Shown here: piece by piece, positions 34,657 through 44,047 of the stretch
Numbering within the stretch: the stretch's first letter is position 1
How the letters are laid out: every line of letters begins with the position of its first letter
From: JAEUKQ01 sp964414755
GTDB lineage: Bacteria > Pseudomonadota > Alphaproteobacteria > JAEUKQ01
NCBI GenBank assembly: GCA_964414755.1
Contig: CAYPXH010000002.1
Location: forward strand, 1-64,000
DNA: 64,000 nt
Direction: 5' to 3'
Notes under the pieces: model-generated
What the model saw: only the letters and a program-made list of their open reading frames with translations
What the model was told of the DNA's origin: nothing
Databases searched by the model: none
Made by a program: the position numbers and the translations under genes

Positions 34657-35814
34657 ATGGCAACTTCCAAGCGCGATTATTACGAAGTTCTGGGCGTGGC
34701 TAAAACAGCCAGTGGCGATGATCTGAAAAAGGCTTATCGCGGGTTGGCAATGAAATATCATCCCGATCGTAATCCAGGTGATCAATCGGCTGAGCAGAAG
34801 TTTAAAGAAATAAACGAAGCTTATGACATTTTGAAAGACGATCAGAAGCGCGCCGCTTATGACCAGTTTGGCCATGCTGCTTTTCAAGGTGGCGGGGGCG
34901 GCCGATCTAGTAGGGCGGGTGCTTCTGGGAATGGTGGTTTTGGGGGTGGCGGTTTTGCCGATATTTTCAATGAAATGTTCGGCGATTTTATGGGGGGTAC
35001 GCAGTCCAGCGAACGCCAAGCCCGTGGAAATGATCTGCGCTATAATATGGAAATAACCCTGGAAGAAGCGTTTGCTGGTAAACAAGTAACGATCCGCTTT
35101 CCTGCAGCTGCCGTTTGTGATTCTTGTCATGGCTCTGGTAGCGAACAGGGTGGACAGCCAATTACTTGCCCTGGATGTCGTGGTAGTGGTAAACAGCGTG
35201 CTACCCAGGGCTTTTTCACTATTGAAAGAACGTGCCAACAATGTAGTGGTGTTGGACGTGTCATTGACAAACCCTGTAGATCTTGTCGGGGACAAGGTGT
35301 TCTAAAAAAAGAAAAAAACCTTGAAGTTAATATTCCAGCAGGGGTTGATGACGGTTCGCGAATAAGATTGACTGGGCAGGGAGAGGCCGGTGCTCGTGGT
35401 GCGCCAGCTGGCGATCTTTATATCTTTATTAGTGTTCTCTCACATCCATTGTTTCAGCGCGAAGGCAGCACTATTGAAGCACAGATTCCTATACCATTGA
35501 CAATAGCTATTTTAGGTGGGGTAGTCGATGTGCCAACGATTGAAGGTGGATGGGCAAAGATGACGGTACCTGCTGGAACGCAAAGCGGACAAAAATTTCG
35601 ATTGAAAGGCAAGGGGATGAGTGCTCTAAGGTCTTCTGCCCGCGGCGATATGTTCTGTTCAGTTGTTGTTGAAACGCCAGTTGACCTCAACAAGCGCCAG
35701 CAAGAATTACTTAAAGAGTTTGCGGAAATTAGTGGCAGCCAATCCAAAAATTACCCAATTGTTGAGCGGTTTATTGGCAAGGTTAAAGAATTATGGAAAA
35801 ATTTGCGTCGGTGA
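34657..35814 (+). CDS. dnaJ: Chaperone DnaJ (Hsp40)
   Basis: A 385-residue type I J-protein stimulating DnaK ATPase. The J domain has the HPD motif in YHPDRNPG. A Gly/Phe-rich segment (about 75-110) precedes four zinc-binding repeats: CDSCHGSG, CPGCRGSG, CQQCSGVG and CRSCRGQG. The C-terminal substrate domains (VNIPAGVDDGSRIRLTGQGEAG) are intact. It follows dnaK by 41 bases with the hairpin between. Its 3' end overlaps the nth start by 22 bases. Confidence 0.98.
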   Translation: MATSKRDYYEVLGVAKTASGDDLKKAYRGLAMKYHPDRNPGDQSAEQKFKEINEAYDILKDDQKRAAYDQFGHAAFQGGGGGRSSRAGASGNGGFGGGGFADIFNEMFGDFMGGTQSSERQARGNDLRYNMEITLEEAFAGKQVTIRFPAAAVCDSCHGSGSEQGGQPITCPGCRGSGKQRATQGFFTIERTCQQCSGVGRVIDKPCRSCRGQGVLKKEKNLEVNIPAGVDDGSRIRLTGQGEAGARGAPAGDLYIFISVLSHPLFQREGSTIEAQIPIPLTIAILGGVVDVPTIEGGWAKMTVPAGTQSGQKFRLKGKGMSALRSSARGDMFCSVVVETPVDLNKRQQELLKEFAEISGSQSKNYPIVERFIGKVKELWKNLRR

Positions 35815-36482
35815 TTAACACTACCAGCAAAAACTCCGCCATCTTATCAGATAAGGCAAGAATTGCCAAGATATTCGCGAAACTATCCTATCAAAACCCG
35901 CAGCCCAAAACAGAATTAAACTATACAAATACATTTACGTTGTTGGTTGCCGTAGTCCTATCGGCCCAATCAACCGACAAAGGGGTTAATAAGGTTACAG
36001 AGCCATTGTTTTCAGTTGTTCAAAGCCCCCAACAAATCTTAAATATGGGGGAAGAAAGATTGCGTCAATATTTAAGGTCATTGGGTCTTTATAACAGCAA
36101 AACAAAAAATCTTATTAAACTTAGTCAAAAGTTGATTAATGAATTTAACGGGTATGTTCCAAACGAACGTGCTGCTTTAGAAAGCTTACCCGGTGTTGGA
36201 CAAAAAACAGCAGGGGTTGTGTTAAACATCGCCTTTGGTCAGCCAACTATACCGGTTGATACGCATGTTTTCCGTGTTGCAAGGCGCCTGCAACTGGCAG
36301 ATAGTGATTCGCCTGAAAAAATGGAAGAAATTTTGTTAAGGCGTATTCCGCCAAAATATCAAAAGAATGCACATCACTGGCTTATTCTTCATGGTCGATA
36401 CGTTTGTAAAGCACGCAAACCAAATTGTCAGAGTTGTGCTGTCAATCATTTGTGTTACTACCCAAAAAAAAGTAATGTCTAA
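35793..36482 (+). CDS. nth: Endonuclease III (Nth), base-excision DNA glycosylase
   Basis: A 229-residue glycosylase/AP lyase that removes oxidised pyrimidines. It shows the core TLLVAVVLSAQSTDKGVN, the helix-hairpin-helix LPGVGQKTAGVVL with the catalytic lysine, and the aspartate in PVDTHVFRVARRL. The [4Fe-4S] ligands have exact spacing, C-x6-C-x2-C-x5-C in CKARKPNCQSCAVNHLC. The start lies inside dnaJ, so it is probably translated with the chaperone operon; dnaJ-nth linkage is not the most common order. Confidence 0.97.
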   Translation: MEKFASVINTTSKNSAILSDKARIAKIFAKLSYQNPQPKTELNYTNTFTLLVAVVLSAQSTDKGVNKVTEPLFSVVQSPQQILNMGEERLRQYLRSLGLYNSKTKNLIKLSQKLINEFNGYVPNERAALESLPGVGQKTAGVVLNIAFGQPTIPVDTHVFRVARRLQLADSDSPEKMEEILLRRIPPKYQKNAHHWLILHGRYVCKARKPNCQSCAVNHLCYYPKKSNV

Positions 36483-36687
36483 TTAAACGGATTTTGGGGC
36501 GAATTTTACCAAACACAAATCATTGTCGATAATTTTGCCAGAACGAGACCGTGATATAACGTGGGTTACCGTTAGTAGATTGTTTTTTGTAAAGAAGAAA
36601 ATATCTGTAACACAATCTGCGCTCTGGAATTGCCACAATTCTGCAGGATGGTCGCGCCGTTTAAATGTTGCCGGCCCTAATACGCGG
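36483..36687 (-). CDS. C-terminal fragment of an alphaproteobacterial conserved hypothetical protein, cut by the assembly gap
   Basis: The frame from the gap edge to 36483 reads RVLGPATFKRRDHPAELWQFQSADCVTDIFFF. This resembles the C-terminal end of small, often lipid-anchored alphaproteobacterial proteins of the form LG-x-P-x-F-x-R-x-(D/E)-x-x-x-x-WQY-x-x-x-x-C-x-LD-x-FLY. The N-terminus, including any signal sequence, lies in the unsequenced gap. Function is unknown. Its stop abuts the nth stop, so the genes converge. Confidence 0.6.
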
Positions 36688-36787
36688 NNNNNNNNNNNNN
36701 NNNNNNNNNNNNNNNNNNNNNNNNNNNNNNNNNNNNNNNNNNNNNNNNNNNNNNNNNNNNNNNNNNNNNNNNNNNNNNNNNNNNNNN
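36688..36787. other. Scaffold gap of 100 Ns
   Basis: Exactly 100 ambiguous bases, the conventional length for a gap of unknown size. It removes the 3' end of the bactofilin gene and the 5' end of the fragment gene at 36483-36687. Confidence 0.99.
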
Positions 36788-37398
36788 CTTTGGGTTTCAT
36801 AACCTTGATGCGGATTATCATGTAAGTCTGATAAAAGCTCAACCTGGCCCGACAAAGCGCCACCCTTTTCAACCTCAAGTTGTGCATAGCGAATTGAACC
36901 AACAACTTTTCCCGTTGAACGAACAGTTAAACGACCATGAACAGTAATATCACCTTCAAATCGTCCGCTAATATCGGCCGTTTCAATATGTGCGGATCCC
37001 TTAAAGACACCAAATTCGGAAATTTCGATACTGCGGCTATCGGTTAATGATGCCTCAACTCTACCTTCAACAACAAGACGTTGGCAGGCACGAATTTCAC
37101 CAGTTAATACAATGTCTCGCCCTACAATTAGTCTTTTGCCCTCTGAGTCGGTGTTATTGCGTGCTTCATTGCGGCGAACGGATATTGATGCTAACTGATC
37201 TTGAGAAGAGGTCGTATTGGGACGTGTACTAGAAGTTGTAGGACGGTTGGTCATGGATGCAGCATTTGGTTCGCTACGAGTAACAGGCCGTGCTGCGGTT
37301 GTAGATAGATCAACTGAAACATCACGATTAACAGGTGTTGACGTTGATTCGTTTGCGGGTTTCAAGGGCATTTCACGCTCTTTCTTTTTTCCGAACAT
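36788..37398 (-). CDS. Bactofilin (cytoskeletal protein), 3' end in the gap
   Basis: At least 203 residues are visible. A disordered serine/threonine- and proline-rich N-terminus (about 1-85) is followed by the bactofilin beta-helix: KRLIVGRDIVLTGEIRACQRLVVEGRVEASL, IEISEFGVFKGSAHIETADISGRFEGDITVHGRLTVRSTGKVVGSIRYAQLEVEKGG. Bactofilins polymerise at the membrane and position cell-wall enzymes in other alphaproteobacteria. Only the C-terminal residues are lost to the gap. No peptidase gene of the M23 type is adjacent in the visible sequence. Confidence 0.9.
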
Positions 37399-37621
37399 GG
37401 CCAGATCCTTACTAGGTCGTATTAAAGTTAAGATTACATTATTTCTTCATACCATAATTCTATAAATTGCAATAGCAGTTTTTAGATCAAACAAAACATT
37501 TGTTGATCACATGATGTCTATTTGGGGCTGGTACAAAAAATACAAACAAGCATCTATATGAAATAACTTGTGAAATCCGATAATTAATGTCAGAAACAGA
37601 AATATTAAAAGGACAAATTCA

Positions 37622-38617
37622 ATGGCGGATTTTTATGACGTTCTAACCATCGGTAATGCAATTGTTGATATTCTGACGCATGTCGATGATGCTTTTTTAG
37701 AAAAAGCCCAGCTAACCAAAGGTGCAATGACGCTTGTTGACGAAGAGCGTTCGGAATATTTGTATCAGTTGATGGGGCCGGCTACAGAAATTTCTGGGGG
37801 ATCAGCCGCCAACACCGCTGCTGGCCTTGCTTCTTTTGGTGCAAAAGCAGCTTATATTGGCAAAGTTTGCGATGACCAGCTGGGGCATATTTTTAGGCAT
37901 GATATCAAAGCTGCGGGCGTATATTTTGAAACTGCTCCATCAAAAAACAAGCCTGCCACAGCACGCTGTATGGTTTTTGTCACGCCTGATTCGCAGCGTA
38001 CAATGCAGACATATCTTGGGGCTTGTGTTAAGCTTTCAGCTGGGGATATCGTAAAAAGTGTTGTTGAAAAAAGCAAAGTTACATATTTGGAGGGATATTT
38101 ATGGGATTCCCCCTCAGCAGCCGATGCATGCCGCCTAGTAACGCAATATGCCAAGCAAAGCGGTAATAAGGTTGCTTTGAGCCTATCTGACCCATATTGT
38201 GTTGAACGCCACCGAACGGAGTTTCAGCATATTTGCTCAAAAATCGATATTTTATTTGCCAATGAAGCAGAAATCATGTCTTTATGGCAGCGCAATAACT
38301 TAAAAACAGTTATCGAACAAATTGGCAAAGTAACACCCTTAGTTATTATCACCCGTGGGGCCGCCGGTTCTTTAGTTGTTGATCAGGGAAGCGTTATAAC
38401 GATAAAGCCGGCTGCTGTTCGGCAAATTGTTGACACGACAGGGGCTGGTGATTTATATGCGGCGGGCTTTCTTTATGGAATAGTTCGCGGATACCCCCTT
38501 AAAGCTTGTGGAGAAATTGCTTCGTTAGCAGCGGGAGAAATTATTTCTCATTTAGGGGCCAGACCTGCTGTTAAATTGGCAAAATTATTAAAGGATTCAG
38601 GAATTGTTAAAGAATAG
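37622..38617 (+). CDS. PfkB-family carbohydrate/adenosine kinase
   Basis: A 331-residue ribokinase-fold kinase similar to the alphaproteobacterial adenosine-kinase-like group: YDVLTIGNAIVDILTHVDDAFL, the substrate-binding ISGGSAANTAAGLASFG, and the anion hole DTTGAGDLYAAGFLYG (about 276-291) with the catalytic aspartate. Phosphorylation of adenosine or another nucleoside is likely, but sugar substrates cannot be excluded. It is followed 12 bases later by typA. Confidence 0.88.
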   Translation: MADFYDVLTIGNAIVDILTHVDDAFLEKAQLTKGAMTLVDEERSEYLYQLMGPATEISGGSAANTAAGLASFGAKAAYIGKVCDDQLGHIFRHDIKAAGVYFETAPSKNKPATARCMVFVTPDSQRTMQTYLGACVKLSAGDIVKSVVEKSKVTYLEGYLWDSPSAADACRLVTQYAKQSGNKVALSLSDPYCVERHRTEFQHICSKIDILFANEAEIMSLWQRNNLKTVIEQIGKVTPLVIITRGAAGSLVVDQGSVITIKPAAVRQIVDTTGAGDLYAAGFLYGIVRGYPLKACGEIASLAAGEIISHLGARPAVKLAKLLKDSGIVKE

Positions 38618-38629
38618 ATTGGAAAGTGA

Positions 38630-40450
38630 ATGTCGTTAAGAAATTTGGCAATTATTGCCCACGTTGATCATGGCAAGACAACCCTTGTAGATCAATTGCT
38701 ACGTCAAAGTGGTACTTTTCGCTCAAACCAGCAGGTTGCAGAGCGGGTAATGGATTCAAACGAATTAGAGCGCGAACGGGGAATAACCATTCTGGCCAAA
38801 TGTACTTCTGTTATGTGGAAGGGCATTAAACTTAATATTGTTGATACGCCTGGCCATGCTGATTTTGGCGGTGAGGTTGAACGAATATTGAACATGGTCG
38901 ATGGTGTGGTTGTGCTGGTTGATGCTGCTGAAGGTCCGATGCCGCAAACAAAATTTGTTACCATGAAAGCATTAAAACAAGGTCTGAAGCCTATTGTAGT
39001 TATTAATAAAGTTGACAGACCCGATGCACGGCCTCAGGAAGTTCAGAATCTGGTATTTGATTTATTTGCTTTGTTAGGTGCAACTGATGAACAGCTAGAT
39101 TTTCCAACATTATTTGCATCATCTAAGCAGGGGTGGGCTGCACCCACACTTGATGCACCTAGGCAAGACCTACAGCCTTTGTTTGATTTAATCGTCCGCC
39201 ATGTGGCGCCACCAACCTGTAATCCTGACGATAAATTTACATTGTTGGCGACAATTCTGGAAGCTGATCCGTATCTGGGTCGTATTTTGACAGGGCGTAT
39301 TAATAGTGGTCGTGCAAAAATGAACATGCCGGTTAAGGCATTAAGTCCTAGTGGCGCGGTGATTGAGCAGGGCCGCTTAACTAAACTGCTGGCATTCCGG
39401 GGGGTAGAGCGCGTTCCTGTAGAGCAGGCTGTAGCGGGCGATATTATCGCGGTTGCAGGGTTAACCGCACCTACGGTAGCTGACACAATTTGCGATCCTA
39501 CGGTTACCAGCCCAATTTCAGCGCAACCCATTGATCCACCGACCTTGTCGATTAATATCAGTGTTAATGATTCACCTTTGGCAGGGCGGGAAGGAACAAA
39601 GGTAACAAGTCGGGAAATTCGGGCAAGACTTTGGAAAGAAGCTGAAGGCAATGTGGCGATACGGGTGCGCGAATCGGAAGAAAAAGATTCTTTTGAAGTA
39701 TCTGGTCGTGGCGAATTACAATTAGGCGTACTCATAGAAACCATGCGCCGTGAAGGTTTTGAATTATCAATTAGCCGTCCCAAAGTGATTTACCAGCAAG
39801 ATTCTGCTTCGGGCCAACGTTTAGAGCCATTTGAAGAATTACTGGTTGATGTTGATGAAGAATTTGCCGGTGTTGTGGTTGAGAAAATGGGTAGCAGACG
39901 TGGTGAAATGACCGACATGATACCATCTGGAAATGGAAAGACACGGATTACTTTTGTTGTCCCATCACGCGGATTAATTGGTTATCATGGCGAATTTATG
40001 ACCGATACAAGAGGTACAGGTATTATGAATCGGCTGTTTCATGGCTACGCCCCATATAAGGGGACCATCGGCGGGCGACGTAATGGTGTGCTTATTTCAA
40101 CCGCTAATGGTCGGGCGGTTGCCTATGCACTTTGGTATTTGGAAGAACGTGGACAGTTAATGGTTGTTCCAGGTGTTGATGTTTATGAGGGAATGATTAT
40201 TGGAGAGCATACGCGTGATAATGATTTGGAAGTTAATCCAATTAAAGAAAAACACCTAAGCAACGTACGTACTACAGCCAAGGATGAAGCTATTCGTCTG
40301 ACACCACCCATGTTGATGACCCTAGAAAAAGCTATGTCTTACATTGAAGAAGATGAATTGGTTGAGATTACGCCAAAAAGTATCCGGTTGCGGAAGAAAT
40401 ATCTCAATCCGCATGAACGCAAAAGGTTTAACCGACAAAATACGGAGTAA
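38630..40450 (+). CDS. typA: Translational GTPase TypA/BipA
   Basis: A 606-residue ribosome-associated GTPase involved in late 50S assembly and stress adaptation. Its motifs are G1 AHVDHGKTT, G2 ERERGITI, G3 DTPGHADFGGEVER and G4 NKVDRPDARP. The domain III/V and C-terminal segments GRGELQLGVLIETMRREGFELSISRPKV and VNPIKEKHLSNVRTTAKDEAIRLTPP are diagnostic of TypA versus EF-G. Length is normal. Confidence 0.98.
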   Translation: MSLRNLAIIAHVDHGKTTLVDQLLRQSGTFRSNQQVAERVMDSNELERERGITILAKCTSVMWKGIKLNIVDTPGHADFGGEVERILNMVDGVVVLVDAAEGPMPQTKFVTMKALKQGLKPIVVINKVDRPDARPQEVQNLVFDLFALLGATDEQLDFPTLFASSKQGWAAPTLDAPRQDLQPLFDLIVRHVAPPTCNPDDKFTLLATILEADPYLGRILTGRINSGRAKMNMPVKALSPSGAVIEQGRLTKLLAFRGVERVPVEQAVAGDIIAVAGLTAPTVADTICDPTVTSPISAQPIDPPTLSINISVNDSPLAGREGTKVTSREIRARLWKEAEGNVAIRVRESEEKDSFEVSGRGELQLGVLIETMRREGFELSISRPKVIYQQDSASGQRLEPFEELLVDVDEEFAGVVVEKMGSRRGEMTDMIPSGNGKTRITFVVPSRGLIGYHGEFMTDTRGTGIMNRLFHGYAPYKGTIGGRRNGVLISTANGRAVAYALWYLEERGQLMVVPGVDVYEGMIIGEHTRDNDLEVNPIKEKHLSNVRTTAKDEAIRLTPPMLMTLEKAMSYIEEDELVEITPKSIRLRKKYLNPHERKRFNRQNTE

Positions 40451-40454
40451 TTGA

Positions 40455-41801
40455 TTGCACACCAAACAATCTAGCGCTGAATCTAAAAAGTCACTTTGGG
40501 GCAAGATACTTGGACTATACATCGACCGCCGCAGTTTTTCACTGCTAATTTTAGGTCTATCTGCCGGTCTACCCTTTGCCTTGCTGCATGGTTCTTTAAC
40601 CGCTTGGTTACGGCAAGAAGGCATTGCCCGCGCAACTATTGGCTATATCAGCTGGATTGGTATATTTTATGGGGTAAAAGTTCTGTGGGCGCCTGTTGTT
40701 GATCATGTACGTATACCGTTGATTGGTAAAATTTTAGGCCAGCGACGCAGTTGGATTCTTTTGTCGCAACTTGCAATAATGGCTGGATTAGTATGGATGG
40801 TTGTTGAGGCGCCCGATCGTAGAAAACCAGACAGTTTGATTGATTTAACCGGATTTGTTATTGGAGCCTTATGGGTAGCTTTTTGGTCTGCGACCCAAGA
40901 TATTGCAGTTGATGCCTACCGTATTGAAGTGGCAGGCGAAGAATTGCAAGGCATCATGAGCGCAAATTATATTTTTGGTTACCGTGTTGCCTTATCATTC
41001 TTGGTTGGGGTGGGTGCCTTCTATTTAGCCGAAGATTATTCGTGGGCTGATGCGTATTTGCTGATGACGGCCTGTTTTATAGTTCCCATTGTTGTTTTAT
41101 TATTTTCCCCAGAACCACCTCCAAGAACAATACAGCATTTTCACGGGATTGCTGGGTATCTTAAAAATGCAGTTGTAAAACCATTTTCTGAATTCTTTGC
41201 GCGTCAACCCTATAGTCATGCATTGTGTATTTTACTGTTTATATCTCTTTGTCGCATTAGCGATATTATTATGGGCCCTATGGCAAACCCGCTTTATAAG
41301 GATTTGGGTTTTGCAAATGACGAGATTGCAAATATTACCAAACTTTATGGTTTTTGGGTATCCATACTGGGCGGATTTATAGCTGGGTTACTGGTTGCGC
41401 GGTATTCGGTACAGCGATTATTGCCAATTGCGGTGTTATTTTTGGCTGTCCCGAACGCAATGTTTATGATTCTAGCTGATTCTGGGAAAGATTTTCTTGT
41501 CTTTACCCTAACAATCAGTGCCGATAATTTCGGCAATGCAGTAGCTGCAACGGTTTTTGTTGCCTATTTTTCAAGCCTGGCCAATCAGGCTTATACGGCA
41601 ACGCAATATGCACTTTTTAGCTCGCTTATGAATTTGCCTGGCAATATTTTAGGTGGGTTTTCGGGCTGGGTTGTCGAAAAAGTTGGTTATGGCAATTTCT
41701 TTTTGTCAACCGCTGTTTTTTGTATTCCAGCGCTTATTTTGGCTTTCATCATTCCGCAATTTCTTAAAAAACAAAAGACTAAGACTTTATCTTATCAATA
41801 A
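40455..41801 (+). CDS. AmpG-like MFS muropeptide permease
   Basis: A 448-residue, 12-helix major facilitator protein with AmpG character: LGLSAGLPFALLHGSLTAWLRQEGI, KVLWAPVVDHV, and ATQDIAVDAYRIE. AmpG imports GlcNAc-anhydroMurNAc peptides for wall recycling. Translation must begin at TTG 40455: an in-frame TGA lies directly before it (40452-40454), a GGAG site is 8 bases upstream, and the next in-frame methionine is well inside the protein. The 3' end overlaps the convergent phoB by 23 bases. Confidence 0.88.
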   Translation: MHTKQSSAESKKSLWGKILGLYIDRRSFSLLILGLSAGLPFALLHGSLTAWLRQEGIARATIGYISWIGIFYGVKVLWAPVVDHVRIPLIGKILGQRRSWILLSQLAIMAGLVWMVVEAPDRRKPDSLIDLTGFVIGALWVAFWSATQDIAVDAYRIEVAGEELQGIMSANYIFGYRVALSFLVGVGAFYLAEDYSWADAYLLMTACFIVPIVVLLFSPEPPPRTIQHFHGIAGYLKNAVVKPFSEFFARQPYSHALCILLFISLCRISDIIMGPMANPLYKDLGFANDEIANITKLYGFWVSILGGFIAGLLVARYSVQRLLPIAVLFLAVPNAMFMILADSGKDFLVFTLTISADNFGNAVAATVFVAYFSSLANQAYTATQYALFSSLMNLPGNILGGFSGWVVEKVGYGNFFLSTAVFCIPALILAFIIPQFLKKQKTKTLSYQ

Positions 41802-42492
41802 CATAACCAACCGAGCGAACGGTACGGACAATATCAGCACCTTTGGGATTGGTTATGTTAGATAATGCCTGGCGCAACCGACCAATGTGAACATCAACAG
41901 TACGTAAATCGACATCGCCATCATCGCCCCATACGGCGTCAAGCAATTGTTCGCGTTTTATAACGCGGCCCTGATTACACAACAAATGACGCAATATTTT
42001 AAATTCAGTTGGACTTAGAAAAATCAATTTATCCTGGTTATAGGCTCGGTACTGGTTAATATCTACACGTAGATCCCCATATAGAATATGGTTTACCGGA
42101 TTAAGACCCATACTGCGCCGCAACAGTGCCTTTAAACGTGCTAGCAACTCGCCGATACTGAAAGGTTTTGTTATATAATCATCAGCCCCTGTTTCCAGGC
42201 CAAGTAACTTATCATTATGTTCACCACGCGCGGTAAGTAAAACGATAGGAAGTAAATAAAATTCTGCCGATCGCCGCAAGATTCGACACAATTCAAGACC
42301 AGATATCTTTGGAACCATCCAGTCTGCGATAATTAGGTCGGGCTTTTTTTCTTTAATGCTGATTAAGGCATCTTCGCCATTAACGGCTGAGGCCACCAGA
42401 TAGCCTGCTTGCTGCAAATTATAGACCAGAACTGTGCGCAAGGCAGCATCATCCTCGATGATAAGAATATAAGGGGTTGCAGCAACGGTTAT
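41779..42492 (-). CDS. phoB: Phosphate regulon response regulator PhoB, start codon ATA or lost
   Basis: An OmpR/PhoB-type regulator. The receiver needs the EDD pocket in YILIIEDDAALRTVLVYNL, has the phospho-acceptor in IIADWMVPKISG and ends in TGADDYITKPFS. The winged helix contains LSPTEFKILRHLLCNQGRVIKREQLLDAVWG. The first standard start, TTG at 42441, would delete the EDD pocket. Between it and the upstream in-frame TAA there is no ATG, GTG, TTG or CTG. The ATA at 42490-42492 overlaps the phoU TAA as ATAA, where an ATGA overlap would be expected; one G-to-A change explains both codons. I place the start there provisionally. Confidence 0.85.
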   Translation of the reverse strand: MTVAATPYILIIEDDAALRTVLVYNLQQAGYLVASAVNGEDALISIKEKKPDLIIADWMVPKISGLELCRILRRSAEFYLLPIVLLTARGEHNDKLLGLETGADDYITKPFSIGELLARLKALLRRSMGLNPVNHILYGDLRVDINQYRAYNQDKLIFLSPTEFKILRHLLCNQGRVIKREQLLDAVWGDDGDVDLRTVDVHIGRLRQALSNITNPKGADIVRTVRSVGYVIDKIKS

Positions 42493-43229
42493 GTTAATTT
42501 CTCTTTGGTTGTTGGGTTAGAATAAGTATGACTGATGGTATGGTCACTTTTGGGACGCTCACCCTGAATATGGGAACCATGTACCATAAAATAAACTGTT
42601 TCTGCGATATTCGTGGCATGATCGCCGATTCGTTCAATGTTTTTGGCAATAAATAACAAATGAATACATCCCCCAATAGTTCTTATGTCTTCCATCATAT
42701 AGGTTAAAAGTTCGCGAAATATGCTGGTGTACAAGGCATCTACTTCCTCATCCTGACGCCAGGCTTGCAGCGCTCGGTCGGTATTTTTATTAATATAAGA
42801 ATCCAATACGTTCTTAACAATTTGTTGTACGGCTTTTCCCATCCGGCTAAGACCACTGATAATTTGCTTGTTTGTGATTATTTCTGGTAAAGCGGGAATA
42901 CGTTTGGCCACATTCGCGGCATAATCGCCCATACGTTCCAAATCGCTAGAAATTTTCAATGAAGAAACCACCTCGCGCAGGTCTTGCGCCATAGGTTGAC
43001 GTAAGGCCAAAATTTTTACGGCAAGCTGGCTGACATTTTGATCAAGAACGTCAATCTGATGATCTTGGTCAACAATCTGCACTGCTTGCTTAAGATTATG
43101 GGAAATAAGCGCTTCAATCGCTTGCTGTAACTGGGATTCAACCATTGTTCCCATCTGCACTAAGATAGTGCCCAGCTGCTTTAGTTGGTCATCAAAAGAT
43201 TTAACAATGTGATCGGTTAAATTCGGCAT
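42489..43229 (-). CDS. phoU: Phosphate transport system regulator PhoU
   Basis: A 246-residue all-helical protein with two repeats of the PhoU metal-binding fold: LRQPMAQDLREVVSSLKISSDLERMGDYAANVAKR and the second EDIRTIGGCIHLLFIAKNIERIGDHATNIAETV, each with the conserved E/DxxxD. PhoU links the PstSCAB transporter to inhibition of PhoR when phosphate is plentiful. It lies 15 bases after pstB and overlaps phoB. Confidence 0.97.
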   Translation of the reverse strand: MPNLTDHIVKSFDDQLKQLGTILVQMGTMVESQLQQAIEALISHNLKQAVQIVDQDHQIDVLDQNVSQLAVKILALRQPMAQDLREVVSSLKISSDLERMGDYAANVAKRIPALPEIITNKQIISGLSRMGKAVQQIVKNVLDSYINKNTDRALQAWRQDEEVDALYTSIFRELLTYMMEDIRTIGGCIHLLFIAKNIERIGDHATNIAETVYFMVHGSHIQGERPKSDHTISHTYSNPTTKEKLT

Positions 43230-43244
43230 ATGTAAATTCCCTTT

Positions 43245-44009
43245 TTAGCCAAAACGGCCTGTGATATACCCTTGTGTTCGTTGATCTTGCGGTTTTGTAA
43301 AAATGTCTTCTGTTGGCCCAGTTTCAATCAATTCACCTAAGTGGAAAAAAGCTGTTTTTTGAGAAACACGCGCAGCTTGTTGCATAGAATGGGTTACGAT
43401 AACAATCGTGAAATTAACCCGTAATTCGTCGATTAACTCTTCAACCTTGGCAGTGGCGATGGGGTCTAAAGCTGAACAGGGTTCGTCCATTAAAATAACA
43501 TCAGGATTAATGGCAATGGCGCGAGCAATGCAAAGTCGTTGTTGTTGTCCGCCTGATAATGACAAAGCAGGATCCTTTAGACGATCTTTAACTTCACCCA
43601 ATAAACCAGCTTTTTCAAGGCTTGTCATAACAATCTGATCAAGGTCATCACGCTTGTTGGCTAAACCATGCAACTTTGGTGCGTAAGCAACGTTCTCATA
43701 AATAGATTTCGGGAATGGATTGGGTTTTTGAAAAACCATCCCAACTTTTGCCCGCAACGTTACAACATCAATATCCGAATTGTAGATATTCTGACCATCT
43801 AAAAGAATTTCGCCGTGAATCCGGCACGATTCAATTACATCGTTCATTCGGTTAAGACAACGCAGGAAGGTTGATTTACCGCATCCCGATGGTCCGATTA
43901 ATGCTGTAACCTGCATAGGTAAAATTTCCAGGCTAACATTCTTTAATGCCTGTTTTGAACCATAGTAAACCTGTAACTGACGAACAGAAATTTTAGCAGT
44001 GCTTGACAT
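43245..44009 (-). CDS. pstB: Phosphate ABC transporter ATP-binding protein PstB
   Basis: A 254-residue ABC ATPase powering phosphate import. Walker A is GPSGCGKST, the Q-loop region VGMVFQKPNPFP, the signature LSGGQQQRLCIARA, Walker B VILMDEPCSALDP, and the switch histidine is in VIVTHSMQQAARVS. These and the C-terminal QRTQGYITGRFG are diagnostic of PstB. It follows pstA within the operon. Confidence 0.98.
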   Translation of the reverse strand: MSSTAKISVRQLQVYYGSKQALKNVSLEILPMQVTALIGPSGCGKSTFLRCLNRMNDVIESCRIHGEILLDGQNIYNSDIDVVTLRAKVGMVFQKPNPFPKSIYENVAYAPKLHGLANKRDDLDQIVMTSLEKAGLLGEVKDRLKDPALSLSGGQQQRLCIARAIAINPDVILMDEPCSALDPIATAKVEELIDELRVNFTIVIVTHSMQQAARVSQKTAFFHLGELIETGPTEDIFTKPQDQRTQGYITGRFG

Positions 44010-44047
44010 AAATTTTCAACCTATAGCCAACTTTTCTTTTATCTACT

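Noticed and set aside
34612..35295. A 227-codon open frame antisense to dnaJ
   Set aside because: It is the reverse-frame shadow of the glycine- and cysteine-rich DnaJ region.
39043..39783. A 246-codon open frame antisense to typA
   Set aside because: It mirrors the codons of a clearly identified gene and has no recognisable motifs.
42439..42441. TTG as the true phoB start
   Set aside because: It would remove the conserved acidic pocket (EDD) that is still encoded just upstream in frame.
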